From Litsea cubeba (taxonomy: Eukaryota; Streptophyta; Magnoliopsida; Laurales; Lauraceae), in the NCBI GenBank assembly GCA_012931725.1, contig CM022946.1, forward strand, positions 51,645,196 to 51,709,195: DNA of 64,000 nt, read 5' to 3'. The notes under the pieces were generated by a model, which made no database searches, was not told the origin of the DNA, and saw only the letters and a list, made by a program, of their open reading frames with translations. This document shows, one piece after another, positions 10,491 to 21,960 of this stretch; position 1 is the first letter of the stretch, and the number at the start of each line of letters is the position of its first letter. The position numbers and the translations under genes are program-made.

Positions 10491-11855
10491 GTCATACTTG
10501 AAAGCCTCCTTAGGGCCTGCATGTTCATCATTGTTGCCATTAGGGGAGCTACAACATCTTTCCCGAAGGATTTACATATGTAAAGGAAGATTGGTTTAAT
10601 TTTTGTGGTAGTCCCGGCCAGAGCGGGTGCCTCTACTAACTTCGAGAGCTTCTTGAGAAGGGTCTTCGTTTGGAAGATTATCTTCAGGATCAAGAGGCTG
10701 TCGTTTTTCAGTTGCTGAGGATGTATCAGTAGCAGAGTTGCCATCCTCAGTGATTGTGTTGCACGGAGCATTTTCCGGGAACAAGTCCTGAACAGCATCC
10801 AGCAACCTTTCTTCTTCGTTGACTAATTCATCATCCCAAGCATCAATAGCTGGGAATTCTTCAGTCAGGAAGGGTGTGACTTTGAAGTCACAGGTCTCAG
10901 GAGAAGAAACCTGAGAGGGTGTCATCTCAGTGAATTCACGTGAGACGAGGTGGCTCCAGAAGATACATTGCTAGGCGTCGCCGGAGTGTAAGTGCTCTCA
11001 TCAGACGATGCTTCGGAAGAGCTATATCCCGAATTATCATATTACAGGAAGCTCTGACGGGAGACGTTGCCTGATCGGAGTCAGACTCATCCTCGGATGT
11101 AAGAGGATCGTCTATCCAGCAATTTTTCTCCATTTTCAGGAGTTAAGGGAGGATGTACCTGGTGGGTCTTCAGGGACTTCAGGCTCTGGGTTGCGAGGAG
11201 GCTCGTTGACGCGGTCTTGCTCTTGTTCTAGAGCGAGTCGCTGCAAGATCCTTGCATATTCTTCAAGATCAGGCATGGGAGCTGGATCTTCTTCTTCATC
11301 AACTCTTTGTGGCTCAACATGGTTGAATTTCACTGAGTAATGAGAGGTGCTGGGTCAGCAGCATTTTCTTGTACAGCTTCTTGGTCTTCTTCATCATCAG
11401 ACCAGGATTCTTGTGGCTGTAGGGGGTTATACCAGATTACTGGCATAAGATGAGACTCAGGAACCCCATTCTTCATCAGAGAGATATTCTCCTGTATTTC
11501 AAGGGACTCCTCCCACTCATCTGTGTAGTTGGATTCGAATCCCTCATCGTGTCGCTGGACTCATATCCATCAATGGAGAATCCAACTACCGAATTGCAAG
11601 AGTATGATGCCTCATGCGTGGCTTCTTTGAATTGAGTTGGCATGAAATCACTGAGAGTGAATTTCCTTACCCCCTTTGAAGTCTCTGGAAGGGATATTTT
11701 TGTTGCCTCCAGTGAAATGATAGAGGAAGCCTCTGCCTTTTCTTTGACCTCTTGTTTTGGCTGGGTCTTCTCTTGCCGTTTAAGCTTGAAGGAGATGTTT
11801 CCTAGCCTGCCTTCGCTGTTGAGCTGTAGGCTTTGTTTTCACGACCTCCCAATTT
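10491..11855 (-). pseudogene. Tat-A gag-protease linker, fragmented
   Basis: Minus-strand coding remnants in several frames (for example 10596-10925 and 11136-11333), acidic and proline/serine-rich, including TRSGRDYHKN near 10600, a motif often seen before the Tat protease region. No single frame is open across the stretch, so frameshifts are inferred. It is collinear between the gag remnants and protease. Confidence 0.5.
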
Positions 11856-14357
11856 TCATCTTCCAGGAGATCGGGATGTACCCATATCGGTTGCTCCGTC
11901 TGGTGTCGGGTAAGGAACCAGTTCCTCGGACGCTTGGATTGAGTTTATCACCTTGAAGGAAGTAGTGATCTTTTCTTCGGTGATTTTTGATGTTTGTCCA
12001 CATGTCACCATGTTGACGGAGGCAGGCCCATAGTTTTTGTCAAAGGTGATGACTCCGTTTTTCCACATCTCGTTTATTTTCTCCCTCACAACGAAAGCAT
12101 ATGATTGAGAGGATGCGAGAATCATCTGGTGGTATGGACAGTACCGAGGATCGTTGGTTTGCCAACATCACCCGGTCTTTTTGGTTCAGGCAAGGTGAGC
12201 TTGCCGTTTGCCACAAGAGCCCGAAGATTTCATCAACATCTTCATCAAACGGGTATTTCTTCTCTACTCGTTCTTTGAAGGCATCTGAGAGTTCAGGTCT
12301 CTTACCAGCAACTTTATTTTCAGCTTTCTTTTGTGGCTGAGGAGCTGACTTGGTCTGCACATTGAGGACCTCTTTTTTCTTTGGTTTAGAGGTTGCAATG
12401 GCGGTTGGCTCTTTTCTTGATGATTTCTGACTGTTGAGGTCTTTAATCACCGTTTTCAGCTTCCATGGAAGCTTCTAGGAGTTCTCCCAGGTTTTTGATT
12501 TGTTGCCGATGATCATGGAGCGGATTCTGGCTCTCATGTTGTTTCGGCAATGTCGACTAGCGACACTTGTGGCAATACATCAGAGCATTGTATGCCATTG
12601 CTTTCCACTTGTGAATGAAGTCATATGTTGATTCATTCTCCCCCTGTTTTAGGCTTACACAGCTGAGCCATAGTAGCGGGATGATCCTCACCATTGAAGT
12701 GAGTCAGGAGGCGTGTCCTAGCATGGCCCAGTTTGGATTGAGTCTTCCGGCAGAGTGGAGTACCAATTGAAGGCCGTACCTTTAGGGTACTTGCAAAGAG
12801 GCGGATCTTGAGTGCATCTTGATCCGCGATAGCTCTCGTCAGGATCTTGAAGTGGATGACATTGCTGTCTGGCTGAGTCCTTTCCCCGTATATGTTTGGA
12901 GAGTAGGATGCTTAAATTTGGTGGGGAACGGGACCGAGTCCATCCATAAGGGATATGTGGCTTGATCCCATGCTCCTTGAGTATATCTTCTTCTTTTGCT
13001 TTGGCGAGGATACTGTCTACGTCCTTTTTGGTAAGGGCGCGTGACTCATTTTCTTCTCCATTTACCTCATCGTTTTGATGATTCGGAGGAGGTTCATTGT
13101 TCGCCTGATTTTGGAAGGCGAGGAGAAGGTTTTCCATCAGAGTTTCAATCCTGCTGGCCTTGTTCCAACTGCTGGATGCGGGTGATCGCATCTTCTGGAG
13201 TGGATTACGGGGTGGGTGGCTCAGAATTTGTAGCCAAGACATTCATCCTTCGTGATTCGAACGAAGAAACTCGTCCTGGTGACTGAGCTGGGGCTCATTC
13301 TTTTGAAGAGAAGCTTAAGGAAGGATCACTCTGCGTCCTTTGCTTAAAGGAGCAGGGGGATTCTTCTGAATGTCTTCTTGTCCTTGAGACACTGCGGGTC
13401 GTCGGACGTCGGACATGGATTTTGTTGCTGACTTTTGGCGCCTTCTGGTTTTTCCAACCATATGGATGGCAGCAACTTGGTTGGGTCTTTCTTTTTCGAC
13501 CCATTTGGGAGAGACTTGAAGTGTAGGAGGCTGGGTCCTTTGCTTCTCTAGTCTCTTTTGCCGGTATGACCGCGCGGCGTATACGACGAGCAATTTGAGC
13601 TTTGGTCAGCTCTGGCTGGGCTTTGACGATGAAAGATGTGCTCCCTCGGCGCAGCAGCCGAGCCTGTCTTCTTTGTAGCTGGGCAAGGACAGGATGCGAA
13701 CCCTGTCCTTCGCCTGTTGCAGCGAAGCTTTGAATTTTTGGAGTTCGGCCCCTGTAGAGATGAAGGGTCGAACTGCAGGTTTGTAGGCCTTAGCAGGTGC
13801 TTGCAGAGGCCTTGTGATGCATGACTTGATTTTGGGCTTGTAGGAACAAGCCGGCTCATGCTGGGTTGACTTGAGAGTCAGGTTGGAGATGGGTCTCTCC
13901 TCTTTCATGTAAGCAAGAGGGTAGAACTGGTTCTCCTTGAGTGGGGCCAGGAATGCTGGCTTAGTGGATGTTTGGGACCTTCTTTGTTTTGGTGAAGGTC
14001 TTGGGGACCAAGGTCTTGGGATAGACAAGTGTTCTTGCAGGGTTGAGGCTTCTATGGGGTGCCACCGGCTTCGGGCCTATCTGGTGCTCGCCTTTGTTGT
14101 CACGGTAGTGACACTTTGAGAGGCGATTTTCTGCTTCTTGGAAGGAGCAGTTTGTTCCTCGGAAGTGGAATGTCCCAGCGTCCCAAGACAAATAGTCCGG
14201 GGAGTCGAGGTCGACCCGGGAGCTCAAAGATTATTGCCGCGTGAGGTTGACGCTTCGGCAGCTGATGGGGCGCTTGTAGGTGCGCGTAGTTGGCTTCTGT
14301 TGAAGCATGAGTTGGTGCTGTTCTCAGTCGAAGGTAATGGAAAGCGAATGCTGCCAT
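11856..14357 (-). pseudogene. Tat-A gag, multiply frameshifted
   Basis: Broken capsid-type gene at the 5' end of the Tat-A coding region. Core gag motifs are seen near 12735-12790 (YPKGTAFNWYSTLPEDSIQT), followed in another frame by QGENESTYDFIHKWKAMAY near 12600-12660, the typical Tat gag order. Basic, proline-rich sequence upstream to a possible Met at 14355-14357 may be the N-terminus. Segments lie in at least three frames, so several indels have occurred. No zinc knuckle was recognised. Gag would form the particle in which reverse transcription takes place; this copy cannot make one. Confidence 0.65.
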
Positions 14358-14750
14358 TGTTATTTTTTCGAAAAGTTCAGAAAACAAAGACTACATCCAT
14401 TAGTAATCAGCAAGAAGTATAATGATCCATAAATGGGAAGTCTATGGTTTGTCTTTTCAAATTGCTCGAGGGGATGACCCAAGCAATATGAGGAAGGCAA
14501 AATGCCATAGAGGGTACAATTGTTCTGATCGCAGGTATGGTAAGCCCAGAATGAGCGTCCCAGTGACTGCTAGAAGCAATTGTGAACTTAAATTCGACTT
14601 ATCGAGAAGCAAAGCTTGCTCGAGATAAGAAGAATATAAAGTTTGGAGTTACAGATGTGCCGGTCGCAATACAGTAGACCCTGAAAGGGCGTACTAGTAC
14701 CGCTAGACACAAATGTTTTGAGACCGCATCCATGAGATGAGATTCTCTGT

Positions 14751-15030
14751 TTTGAAAGGTCAAGATTGGATTCATCAAGGAGAGCAGATGGTATTCCAAT
14801 CTGAACACGGGCTCAGCGATTTCCGCGAGCGCCAGTGCTCAGAAAGAAATGAACCATAATTTCTCGAATCTGAATCTAAAAATGACGAGTTTTTTTTTTT
14901 TGAAAGGCCAATATCGGGTTCATCAAAGAGAGCAAAAGGCACTCCAATCTGAACACGGGCTCAGCGATTTCCGCGAGCGCCAGTGCTCAGAAAGGAGAAG
15001 ACCAAGATTTCTCCAATCTAAACCCAAAAT
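14751..15030. repeat. Two ~150-bp direct repeats in Tat-A leader
   Basis: Two copies of a segment containing CTGAACACGGGCTCAGCGAT and CGCGAGCGCCAGTGCTCAGA (starting near 14755 and 14905). They are diverged relatives of the leader repeats at 15448-16190, sharing the order 'catcaagg...ggctca...gcgagcgc...tttctc'. Confidence 0.7.
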
Positions 15031-15215
15031 GACGGAAGTTTTTTTTTTTAGATTTTGAAGATTTTTTTTTTTTAAATCTTTTTTTTTATTTTTTTTATTT
15101 TTTATTTATTTTTTTTTTTTTAAGATTTTTTTTTGAAATTTTTTTATTTTTTATTTTTTATTTTAAAATTTTTATTTTTTAAAAATTTTTTTAAAAAAAT
15201 TTATTTAAAAGACGA
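15031..15215. repeat. Poly-T/A low-complexity tract
   Basis: Nearly pure T with A interruptions for about 180 bp, separating the two types of leader repeat. No further structure is seen. Confidence 0.9.
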
Positions 15216-15447
15216 GAGAGTACACATAGGCCTCCTAACCCGGTCTTATGAAATCTTGATTGATAGAATTGCCCCCAGGTAAGGGTAGGATTACTTAATG
15301 AACCCGTTTGGAGGACCCTTGCCTAGAACAGTCAAGCTGTCTCCACACAAGGCTTTTCTTTGAATCAACCATGATCAAAGAACACAGTTGGTTTAACCTT
15401 AGTGGTCTATGTCTTTTTTTTTGTTTATATATTATATATTTATTTTT

Positions 15448-16290
15448 AATGAACTCATCGAAGAGAAACGATGGCCCAAAACCTTAGTCGAACAGGCTCA
15501 ACATTTCTGCAAGCGCGATGAACGATAGGAACGGATCAAGGTTTCTCAATTTTGAATCCAAAATGAAAAATCTATTTTTTTTTATTTTATATATATATAT
15601 ATTTTATTTTTAATGAACTCATCGAAGAGAAACGATGGCCCAAAACCTTAGTCGAACAGGCTCAACATTTCTACAAGCGCGATGAACGATAGGAACAGAT
15701 CAAGGTTTCTCAATTTTGAATCCAAAATGAAAAATCTGATTTTTTTTGTTTTTTGAAAAGAGAAAGAGTGGAAATAAATTCAAAGAATTAGAAATTTCCA
15801 AAAAAAATCTCATCTCATTTTTTTTAGATCTTTAATGAACTCATCGAAGAGAAACGATGGCCCAAAACCTTAGTCGAACAGGCTCAACATTTCTGCATGC
15901 GCAGTGAACGATAGGAACGGAACAAGGTTTCTCAATTTTGAATTCAAAATGAGAAATCTGTTTTTTTTGTTTTTTGTTTTGAAAAGAGAAAGAGTGGAAA
16001 TAAATTCAAAGAATTAGAAATTTCCAAAAAAAATCTCATCTCATTTTTTTTAGATCTTTAATGAACTCATCGAAGAGAAACGATGGCCCAAAACCTTAGT
16101 CGAACAGGCTCAACATTTCTGTAAGCGCAATGAACGATAGGAACGGATCAAGGTTTCTCAATTTTGAATTCAAAATGAGAAATCTATTTTTTTTTTGTTT
16201 TTTTTTTTTTGAAAAGAGAAAGAGTGGAAATAAATTCAAAGAATTAGAAATTTCCAAAAAATCTCAAATCATTTTTTTTAGATGCGGAAT
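15448..16290. repeat. Four tandem leader repeats of Tat-A
   Basis: Units begin near 15448, 15612, 15834 and 16059, each with AATGAACTCATCGAAGAGAA, then 'ggctcaacatttctg' and 'gatcaaggtttctcaatttt' over about 125 bp. Variable T-rich spacers give periods of about 164, 222 and 225 bp. They lie between the PBS and gag in the 5' untranslated leader of the minus-strand element. Confidence 0.85.
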
Positions 16291-16406
16291 CCAACATAGG
16301 CCACCAATTAGAAAGTAACCAAGGAATCGAGAAAAGAAATATAAGCATAGAGCAAAATATGATGATGCAATATTTTATTTCTAGCATCGTGTTCTCAAAT
16401 GAACGG

Positions 16407-16424
16407 GTCCCACTGGGTGGGCCA
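16407..16424 (-). other. Candidate primer-binding site of Tat-A
   Basis: On the minus strand, three bases after the LTR end comes TGGCCCACCCAGTGGGAC. A start with TGG, complementary to the CCA tail of a tRNA, at this spacing is what a PBS shows. The primer tRNA was not identified. Confidence 0.5.
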
Positions 16425-16427
16425 GCT

Positions 16428-18851
16428 TGATGGACCGCGCTTCTGCTCGGTTTTACCGAGGTTAGCGGACGTGGGAGTCCGTTGGGTCCGACCCTTTCGT
16501 AACCGGGGGGCAGAGGCGCGCATCAACATTTTTGTTGTGTGGGTGTGCCAGATTTTCTATTTTACTCGGAATTGCAAGTGGTGATCCGGAGATCAACCTT
16601 CGCAAGTAAAAAAGAAATCAACTTCTTTCAAGTTTTCCACTGCACATATATTTAAGAAAAGAGACATTTTTCTTGGTTTGCCGTAAAATGCGATTTTTTT
16701 GGCATTTATAGCCGATTTTGGCGTTTATAGCCGATTTTGGCGTTTATAGCCGATTTACAATCCTTATCAATAATGAAAGACAAGAGTTGTGATTTTTGTC
16801 TCTTTTGAAAAAATACAAACTACAATGAAAAGCAAGAAAAGGAGGATCTAACTTCTCAGGAGATTGTGGGGGACCCGTTCAGATTGACGGTCGCAAGCCA
16901 TATGTGGGCTTCGCCATCATCCATGCAGATGAGAACAGAGGATGCTATTGATTCGCTCGGCTTGGCTATAACCTCAGGTTTTTAGAGGACAAAGACCAAA
17001 AGGAGGTCCTATGTCCAATAAAAAACCGAGTAGACGGGCTGAAAAGCCACATCTAAGCCATTGGAGGCAGAAGGAGAAGGCAAGGACCTTGGGGGGGTAC
17101 CCCCAAGGGACTTTGTCACCTTGTAGCGGTGGTCGGTGTAGGATTTCCGCAGAGTTTTCTCTCTTAGATTTCTGATGCCTCTTTCTGTCTGAGTTTCCGG
17201 ATTTTCTACAGTCTATTGTCTGTGTGTTTGTGATTTTCTCCGTTTTCTCTTTCTTGGAGAGCTCTCCTATTTATAGGCTTTTAGGTAGCCATTTAGGAGG
17301 GTTTATGGGCTTTTATTGTCATTAAGCCGCATAATGGGAGGAGTTATAGGATTTAATTCTTTATTTTGTAACTCCTTTTTCTTGGCTTCTGATTGGCCGG
17401 AGGAGATTGAGGGCATTTAATCGCATTTAATCACCATGATGGGAGGAGTTTCATGGGTTAAATGCCATGAATCTCTCGACTTGTAACTCCCGGATGCTTG
17501 CTTCTGATTGGTCCATCCAAAGAAATGGATTAATGACTGTAATAAAGCTAGTCAATTAATCGCATTAAGTGGTCGCCGAGCAGTTGAAGAGTCGCGGGCC
17601 GTGTCGCGTCTTTTGTGATTCTTCTGGCAATGATCATCGATGGATTTTCATGTAGATCGACATCGGATGACCATGTGACTTCAGGTGTTGGTTGCCAACA
17701 GCGGGTCAGTGCCATCTGCCTTGTCGAGTTCTCGATCGGTCGGGTAGAAAGCACACTTTTTTTGGTTGACCGGGTGGCGATCAATGTTGTTTTCGATACT
17801 TTTGATGATTGACCCGTGTTTTTGACGGATGTCAGAGGATTTGGTGTCTCAAAAGTATGAGTTTTGGAAACTATCAGAGGCCGGACGCTTCGAATCACGA
17901 AAAAACGGCGAAAATCGGGATTTCCGGGGCCTTCCCGGCGATCCCGGGCTCTAGGGTCGCAGGGGTCTGCGACCCTGGTGGGGTTTTCCCCCTTTTTGTC
18001 TCGTTTTGTGTCCGTTTTTGCTATTTTTCGATTCTTTTATCTTCTGTATTTTTCCTTGACATTTTGACCATTTATTGGCTTGATTTCCCTGTAGGAAACC
18101 TGATAAGAATCCTTGCATTTTGGTTTGCAAAGTTTCTAATTTCCTGAGAAAGCCGAAGACTTTGCGCGCAGAGCTGCCGATTTTCTGTCAGAAGCTGAAA
18201 CTGGGTCAAACGATGTCGGAATGACCTGAAATTTGGTGTGAAGCCTCCTGAGTAATAAATAAGACCAACCATAGGCTTTTGTTTGAGTTTTGAAGCCGTT
18301 TGGGGTCCTATCACCAGTAGACTCGCTTTTATCACGATGAAGATGTTGCGGTTTGATGTGCGGTCAACCGATGTCCGATTAACTTGAAATTTGACAGGGA
18401 ACCCATTGGAGTCATTTTAAGATGATCCATAGGCTCATTTTAAGAAACCATGGTCCCTGAGAGCTTTGCCGCCGAGAGGCCTGATTTAGCTGTTCGTAGG
18501 TTGATGTAGGGTCAAACGTTGTCGGTTTGACTCGGAACTTGACGTGGAGCCTTTTGGATGTATTTTGAGACCATCCATCGGCTCTGATCGAAGATTTGGT
18601 GTCTCCGATGCTTTCGCCGCCGAGAGCTCCATTTCGGCTGTCGGAGAAGCGAAGTTAGGCCAAATGATTTTGAAATGGCCCGAAACTTCTTGTGTACTCC
18701 TCTTTTGGCTGTCTGGAAGGATCTTGCAGTTTTTGTTTGATTCTGACAAGATTTGATTTTTTGGAAGTAGCATTGCCTATTTATGGCAAGTTGCGACTTC
18801 ATGTAGCTCTTTGGACCTTGAAGAGGCAAAGTGACATTTTTGGTATCAACA
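16428..18851 (-). mobile_element. 5' LTR of Tat-A
   Basis: A 2424-bp LTR. Its sense (minus) start TGTTGATACC lies at 18851 and its end GGTCCATCA at 16428. The boundaries were set by comparing with the inverted second copy at 32927-38620: similarity stops at the same TG and CA. A TATA box, TATAAATA on the minus strand, lies at 17268-17275, followed in sense by CT-rich sequence. The copy adjoins the leader of the minus-strand element, so it is the 5' LTR; the 3' LTR must lie left of the window. Confidence 0.85.
17268..17275 (-). promoter_or_regulatory. TATA box of Tat-A 5' LTR
   Basis: TATAAATA on the minus strand, within AAGCCTATAAATAGGAGAG. The sister LTR has TATAAAA at the equivalent place (37694-37700), supporting its role. 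Confidence 0.7.
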
Positions 18852-19250
18852 AAGAAGGAAAAAGAAGAGAAGAAGGAAAAATAGATGGGTTAGGGCTCTT
18901 TAAGCCAAAGTTTTCTTGCATTGCATGCAAGTCCAGAAATGGGCTGAATATCTCAAAAGGAGGCTTGGGTTAAGTGGATGGGCTGGGAATGGGCCTAAAT
19001 GGATCCGAATTCGATGGGTCAACACATGGAAGTTAAGGCCCATAAAATGTTCTATGCAATGCATTAAAACCCAAAAATTTCTAAGTACACACAAAAACCC
19101 AAAACACTCCAAAAGTCATAATCTGCCTAGTAAATGGTCAAACCCCACTAATTCTACCTAATCAAGTCCAATCAAGATCAAAACATCCATTAACCATTAA
19201 CCTAAATTAATTAACTCTAAAACGAGATTAAGGCGGGTCGGGGTGTTACA
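18852..19250 (+). mobile_element. 3' end of an LTR interrupted by Tat-A
   Basis: The stretch ends GGGTCGGGGTGTTACA at 19250, the end type also seen (GGGTCGGGGTCTCACA) on the solo LTR at 27100-30240, and is followed by copia sequence. Its start is missing because Tat-A sits directly to the left, so the rest should lie beyond the left edge of the window. Assignment to a chromovirus (Del/Tekay-like) family is tentative. Confidence 0.5.
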
Positions 19251-19258
19251 TTCAACAT

Positions 19259-21960
19259 CCTGCTTCCTGCCTGGATCCAACAAAGACGTGTTGATTCCTC
19301 CTTTTCTTATTCATCTCTTGATCAGATTGCCTCTCTCAGATTCAGAAATTACTTTGCGTCAGATCCTCAAAATTCTAGACAACATCACAGAACTGTGATT
19401 CTGTGCAATCGGCAAGTGGGGCCCGCCCTCAATTTTCAAATCAAGGCAGGATCTTCCTCGAGGGTCGACCAGTCATCCCTAGTTTTGTGGACATTTCTCT
19501 GGAATTTTTGACCCACAAAGGTCAATCATTTTCCACTCTCTACTTCAGCAGTTTTAGGAAACAATTTTGCTTCCTTGCACTCTAAATCTCATCCAACCGT
19601 TGGATTGGAGTGGCCAACCCCTCACTAGCTGCGAAAACCCATCATTATTAGATTGGAACTCTTGCAAACGAACAGGCCATGTTATTTCTGAGTACGCAAA
19701 GAGACCACCTCAAAGAAATGAACAGCCTACTAAGCAAGAACAGACAACCTCTCAAGCCCAGCACTCCCAGGCGGGAATACCATATCATGTTGAAACTATA
19801 ATCTTGACACCTACTCAGATCTGAGAGATGATCAATACTTTTGTTGCATCTGCATTTACATCAATGGGAATTAGTGGTCTGTCTCTTCCGCCCGTTATAT
19901 TTCCTGCATTTCATTCATCCACTGCACTCTTTGCAGCTATCTCACCTTCTACATGGTTTTTAGACTCAGGAGCCTCTAATCATATGACCACTATGGAACA
20001 AAATCTACATGATTCCCAAAACTAAGTAGGGCATGAATCCATAACAACAACGAATGGAAAACAAATGTCCATCACCGGTGTGGGTTCCATTGAGCTTTGT
20101 TCACCTTATATATATAGATTCGTTCACCCTTTCGAATGTATATTTTGTTCCACAATTGTTTGCCAATTTGATTTATGTAGCTCAACTTGTTGATTCTGGG
20201 TATCTTGTTAACTTCTCTTCCTCTCCTCTCCTCTCCTTGTCTTATCCAAGAACGGCAAACTGGGAAGGTGATCGGGACGGGGAGTAAACATGGAAGGCTA
20301 TTTCAGCAAGCGTATTTGGGTAACTCACTTGTATAGTGAATTGATGTGAACGGTCACTTTAAGAGACCAACAAGGAAGATGGGTCATAACAGAAAGTACA
20401 AAATTTTAAAAATCGCCTCTTCAATTTTTTGAAAAAAGTCAATATGTAATTCTCCCATTCCACTAAATGACAAAAGGCCACTTTTTTTTTATCCAAAAAA
20501 GTTTCTTCTTATGCCACAAAATGACAAAAGGTCAAAAAAGTAGATATTGAAATTTTGTACCTTTTGATATGACCCGTCTTCTTTTCTTGTCTTTAAAATG
20601 ACTCTTTACTTAAATTTACTTTACAAGTGAATTACCAAATAGGCCGTATTTGCTTCTTCTTCTCTGGGTGTTTTACAAAATTTGTGGACCAATTGGCGCA
20701 GACGCCTTGGTCATTTGAATAATACTAGTTTAATATCTTTATTTAGACATGGTTGTTTGGACAGTTCTATTAATGGTAATAAAATTTCTTCATTTTCTAC
20801 ATTTAAGTGTGAGTCTTGTTGCTTAAGCAAAAGTCATGTTTTACCTTTTCCAATACATTATTCTTGTGCTACTGCACCCTTTGATGTTATTCACACCGAT
20901 GTTTGGGGAATTGTACCGCACTTGAATAGAATGGGATATAAGGATTATGTAACTTTTATTAATGATCATTGTCATTACACATGGATATACTTCTTGCGGT
21001 TTAAATCTTAAGTTTTCTCTGTTTTTCAAAATTTTTATAATATGGTAAGCACTCAATTTCAAAAATCCATCAAAATACTTTTGTTCTCATTCAGGGGGAA
21101 GGTACATGTCCACTGAATTCTCATCATTCTTATCTAATAAGGGAATCATACACCAAAAAACTTGTTCACACACACCACAACAGAATGGGATTGCCGAAAT
21201 GAAGAATAGACACATTCTTGAAACTGTTAGAACACTTCTTGTACAATATCTAGTTCCTCCATATTTTTGGAGTGAAGCAACTCAAACTGCTATTTAAATA
21301 ATTAACCGCTTACCTAGCTCAGTTTTATAATCGGTCTCCCCATAAAAGTGTTGATTTGGTCATCCCCCATCCTACTCACACTTAAGGGTTTTTGGGTGTC
21401 TTTGCTTTGTCATCTCCTTAGGCGGCTAGATGTCTCTGTCTTGGATACAGTAATGAACACAAATGATTTCTAGGCTATGATCTAAAAGATCGATGTGTTT
21501 GTATCTCACAGAATGTTATTTTCTTGGAACATATTATCTTTTACTCACTTAGTCCGGAAAAACATCTAATCGAAGTATCATACCTTCCTCAGTTTTCTAC
21601 ATCCAAGTCTCCTCCACCCATTACATAGGTCTATGTCCGGCGCACGAAACCTATGCCTCCTACTACTCCGACTCCTGATCAACCTCTTTTGCTGGCTCCT
21701 CCCTCGGGTAATGATCCTCCTCAACCATCTGCACTACGACATTCTAGTCGTAAACATGTCCCACCTGACAGATATGTTTTTTTTTTTTTTTTTTTGCATT
21801 CTTTACCTCTTTAGATCGTATTTCTGTTCCCACCTCATATTCACAGGCTCGAGTATCCCATGTTAGCTCTCGAATCAAATTATACATGGGATTTGTGGAA
21901 TTTGATTCCAAGTTCCAACTCTGCCAAATGCTTCGATTATCGGTAGCAAATGGATTTTTG
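19259..21960 (+). pseudogene. Ty1/copia element fragment (gag, protease, integrase)
   Basis: Broken plus-strand copia polyprotein. In order: gag end with a decayed zinc knuckle (CKRTGHVISEYAKRP, 19670-19710; third Cys replaced by Tyr); protease WFLDSGASNHMT (about 19954-19990); the post-protease region to about 20310; GAG-pre-integrase RRRLGHLN (about 20696) and CESC; integrase core with HTDVWG (about 20892) and QQNGIAEMKNRHILE (about 21178-21220); the GYD-type integrase tail (about 21470-21530); and the first residues of RT (IIGSKWIFEI, about 21935-21960), where it is cut off. Frameshifts and stops are frequent. A MITE interrupts it at 20319-20644. RT and RNase H are absent. Confidence 0.85.
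20319..20644. mobile_element. MITE with ~90-bp terminal inverted repeats
   Basis: A 326-bp insertion inside copia coding sequence, flanked by an 8-bp direct repeat CGTATTTG (20311-20318 and 20645-20652). The left end GGTAACTCACTTGTATAG and the reverse complement of the right end GGTAATTCACTTGTAAAG pair over roughly 90 bp with scattered mismatches. It has no coding content. An 8-bp duplication would fit hAT-type mobilisation. The exact boundary is uncertain by a few bases because the TIR and flank resemble each other. Confidence 0.75.

Noticed and set aside
16407..16424. A tRNA gene suggested by a CCA-ended word
   Set aside because: Only the 3' tail resembles a tRNA; no cloverleaf or A/B boxes nearby. 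Its place beside the LTR makes a primer-binding site the better reading.
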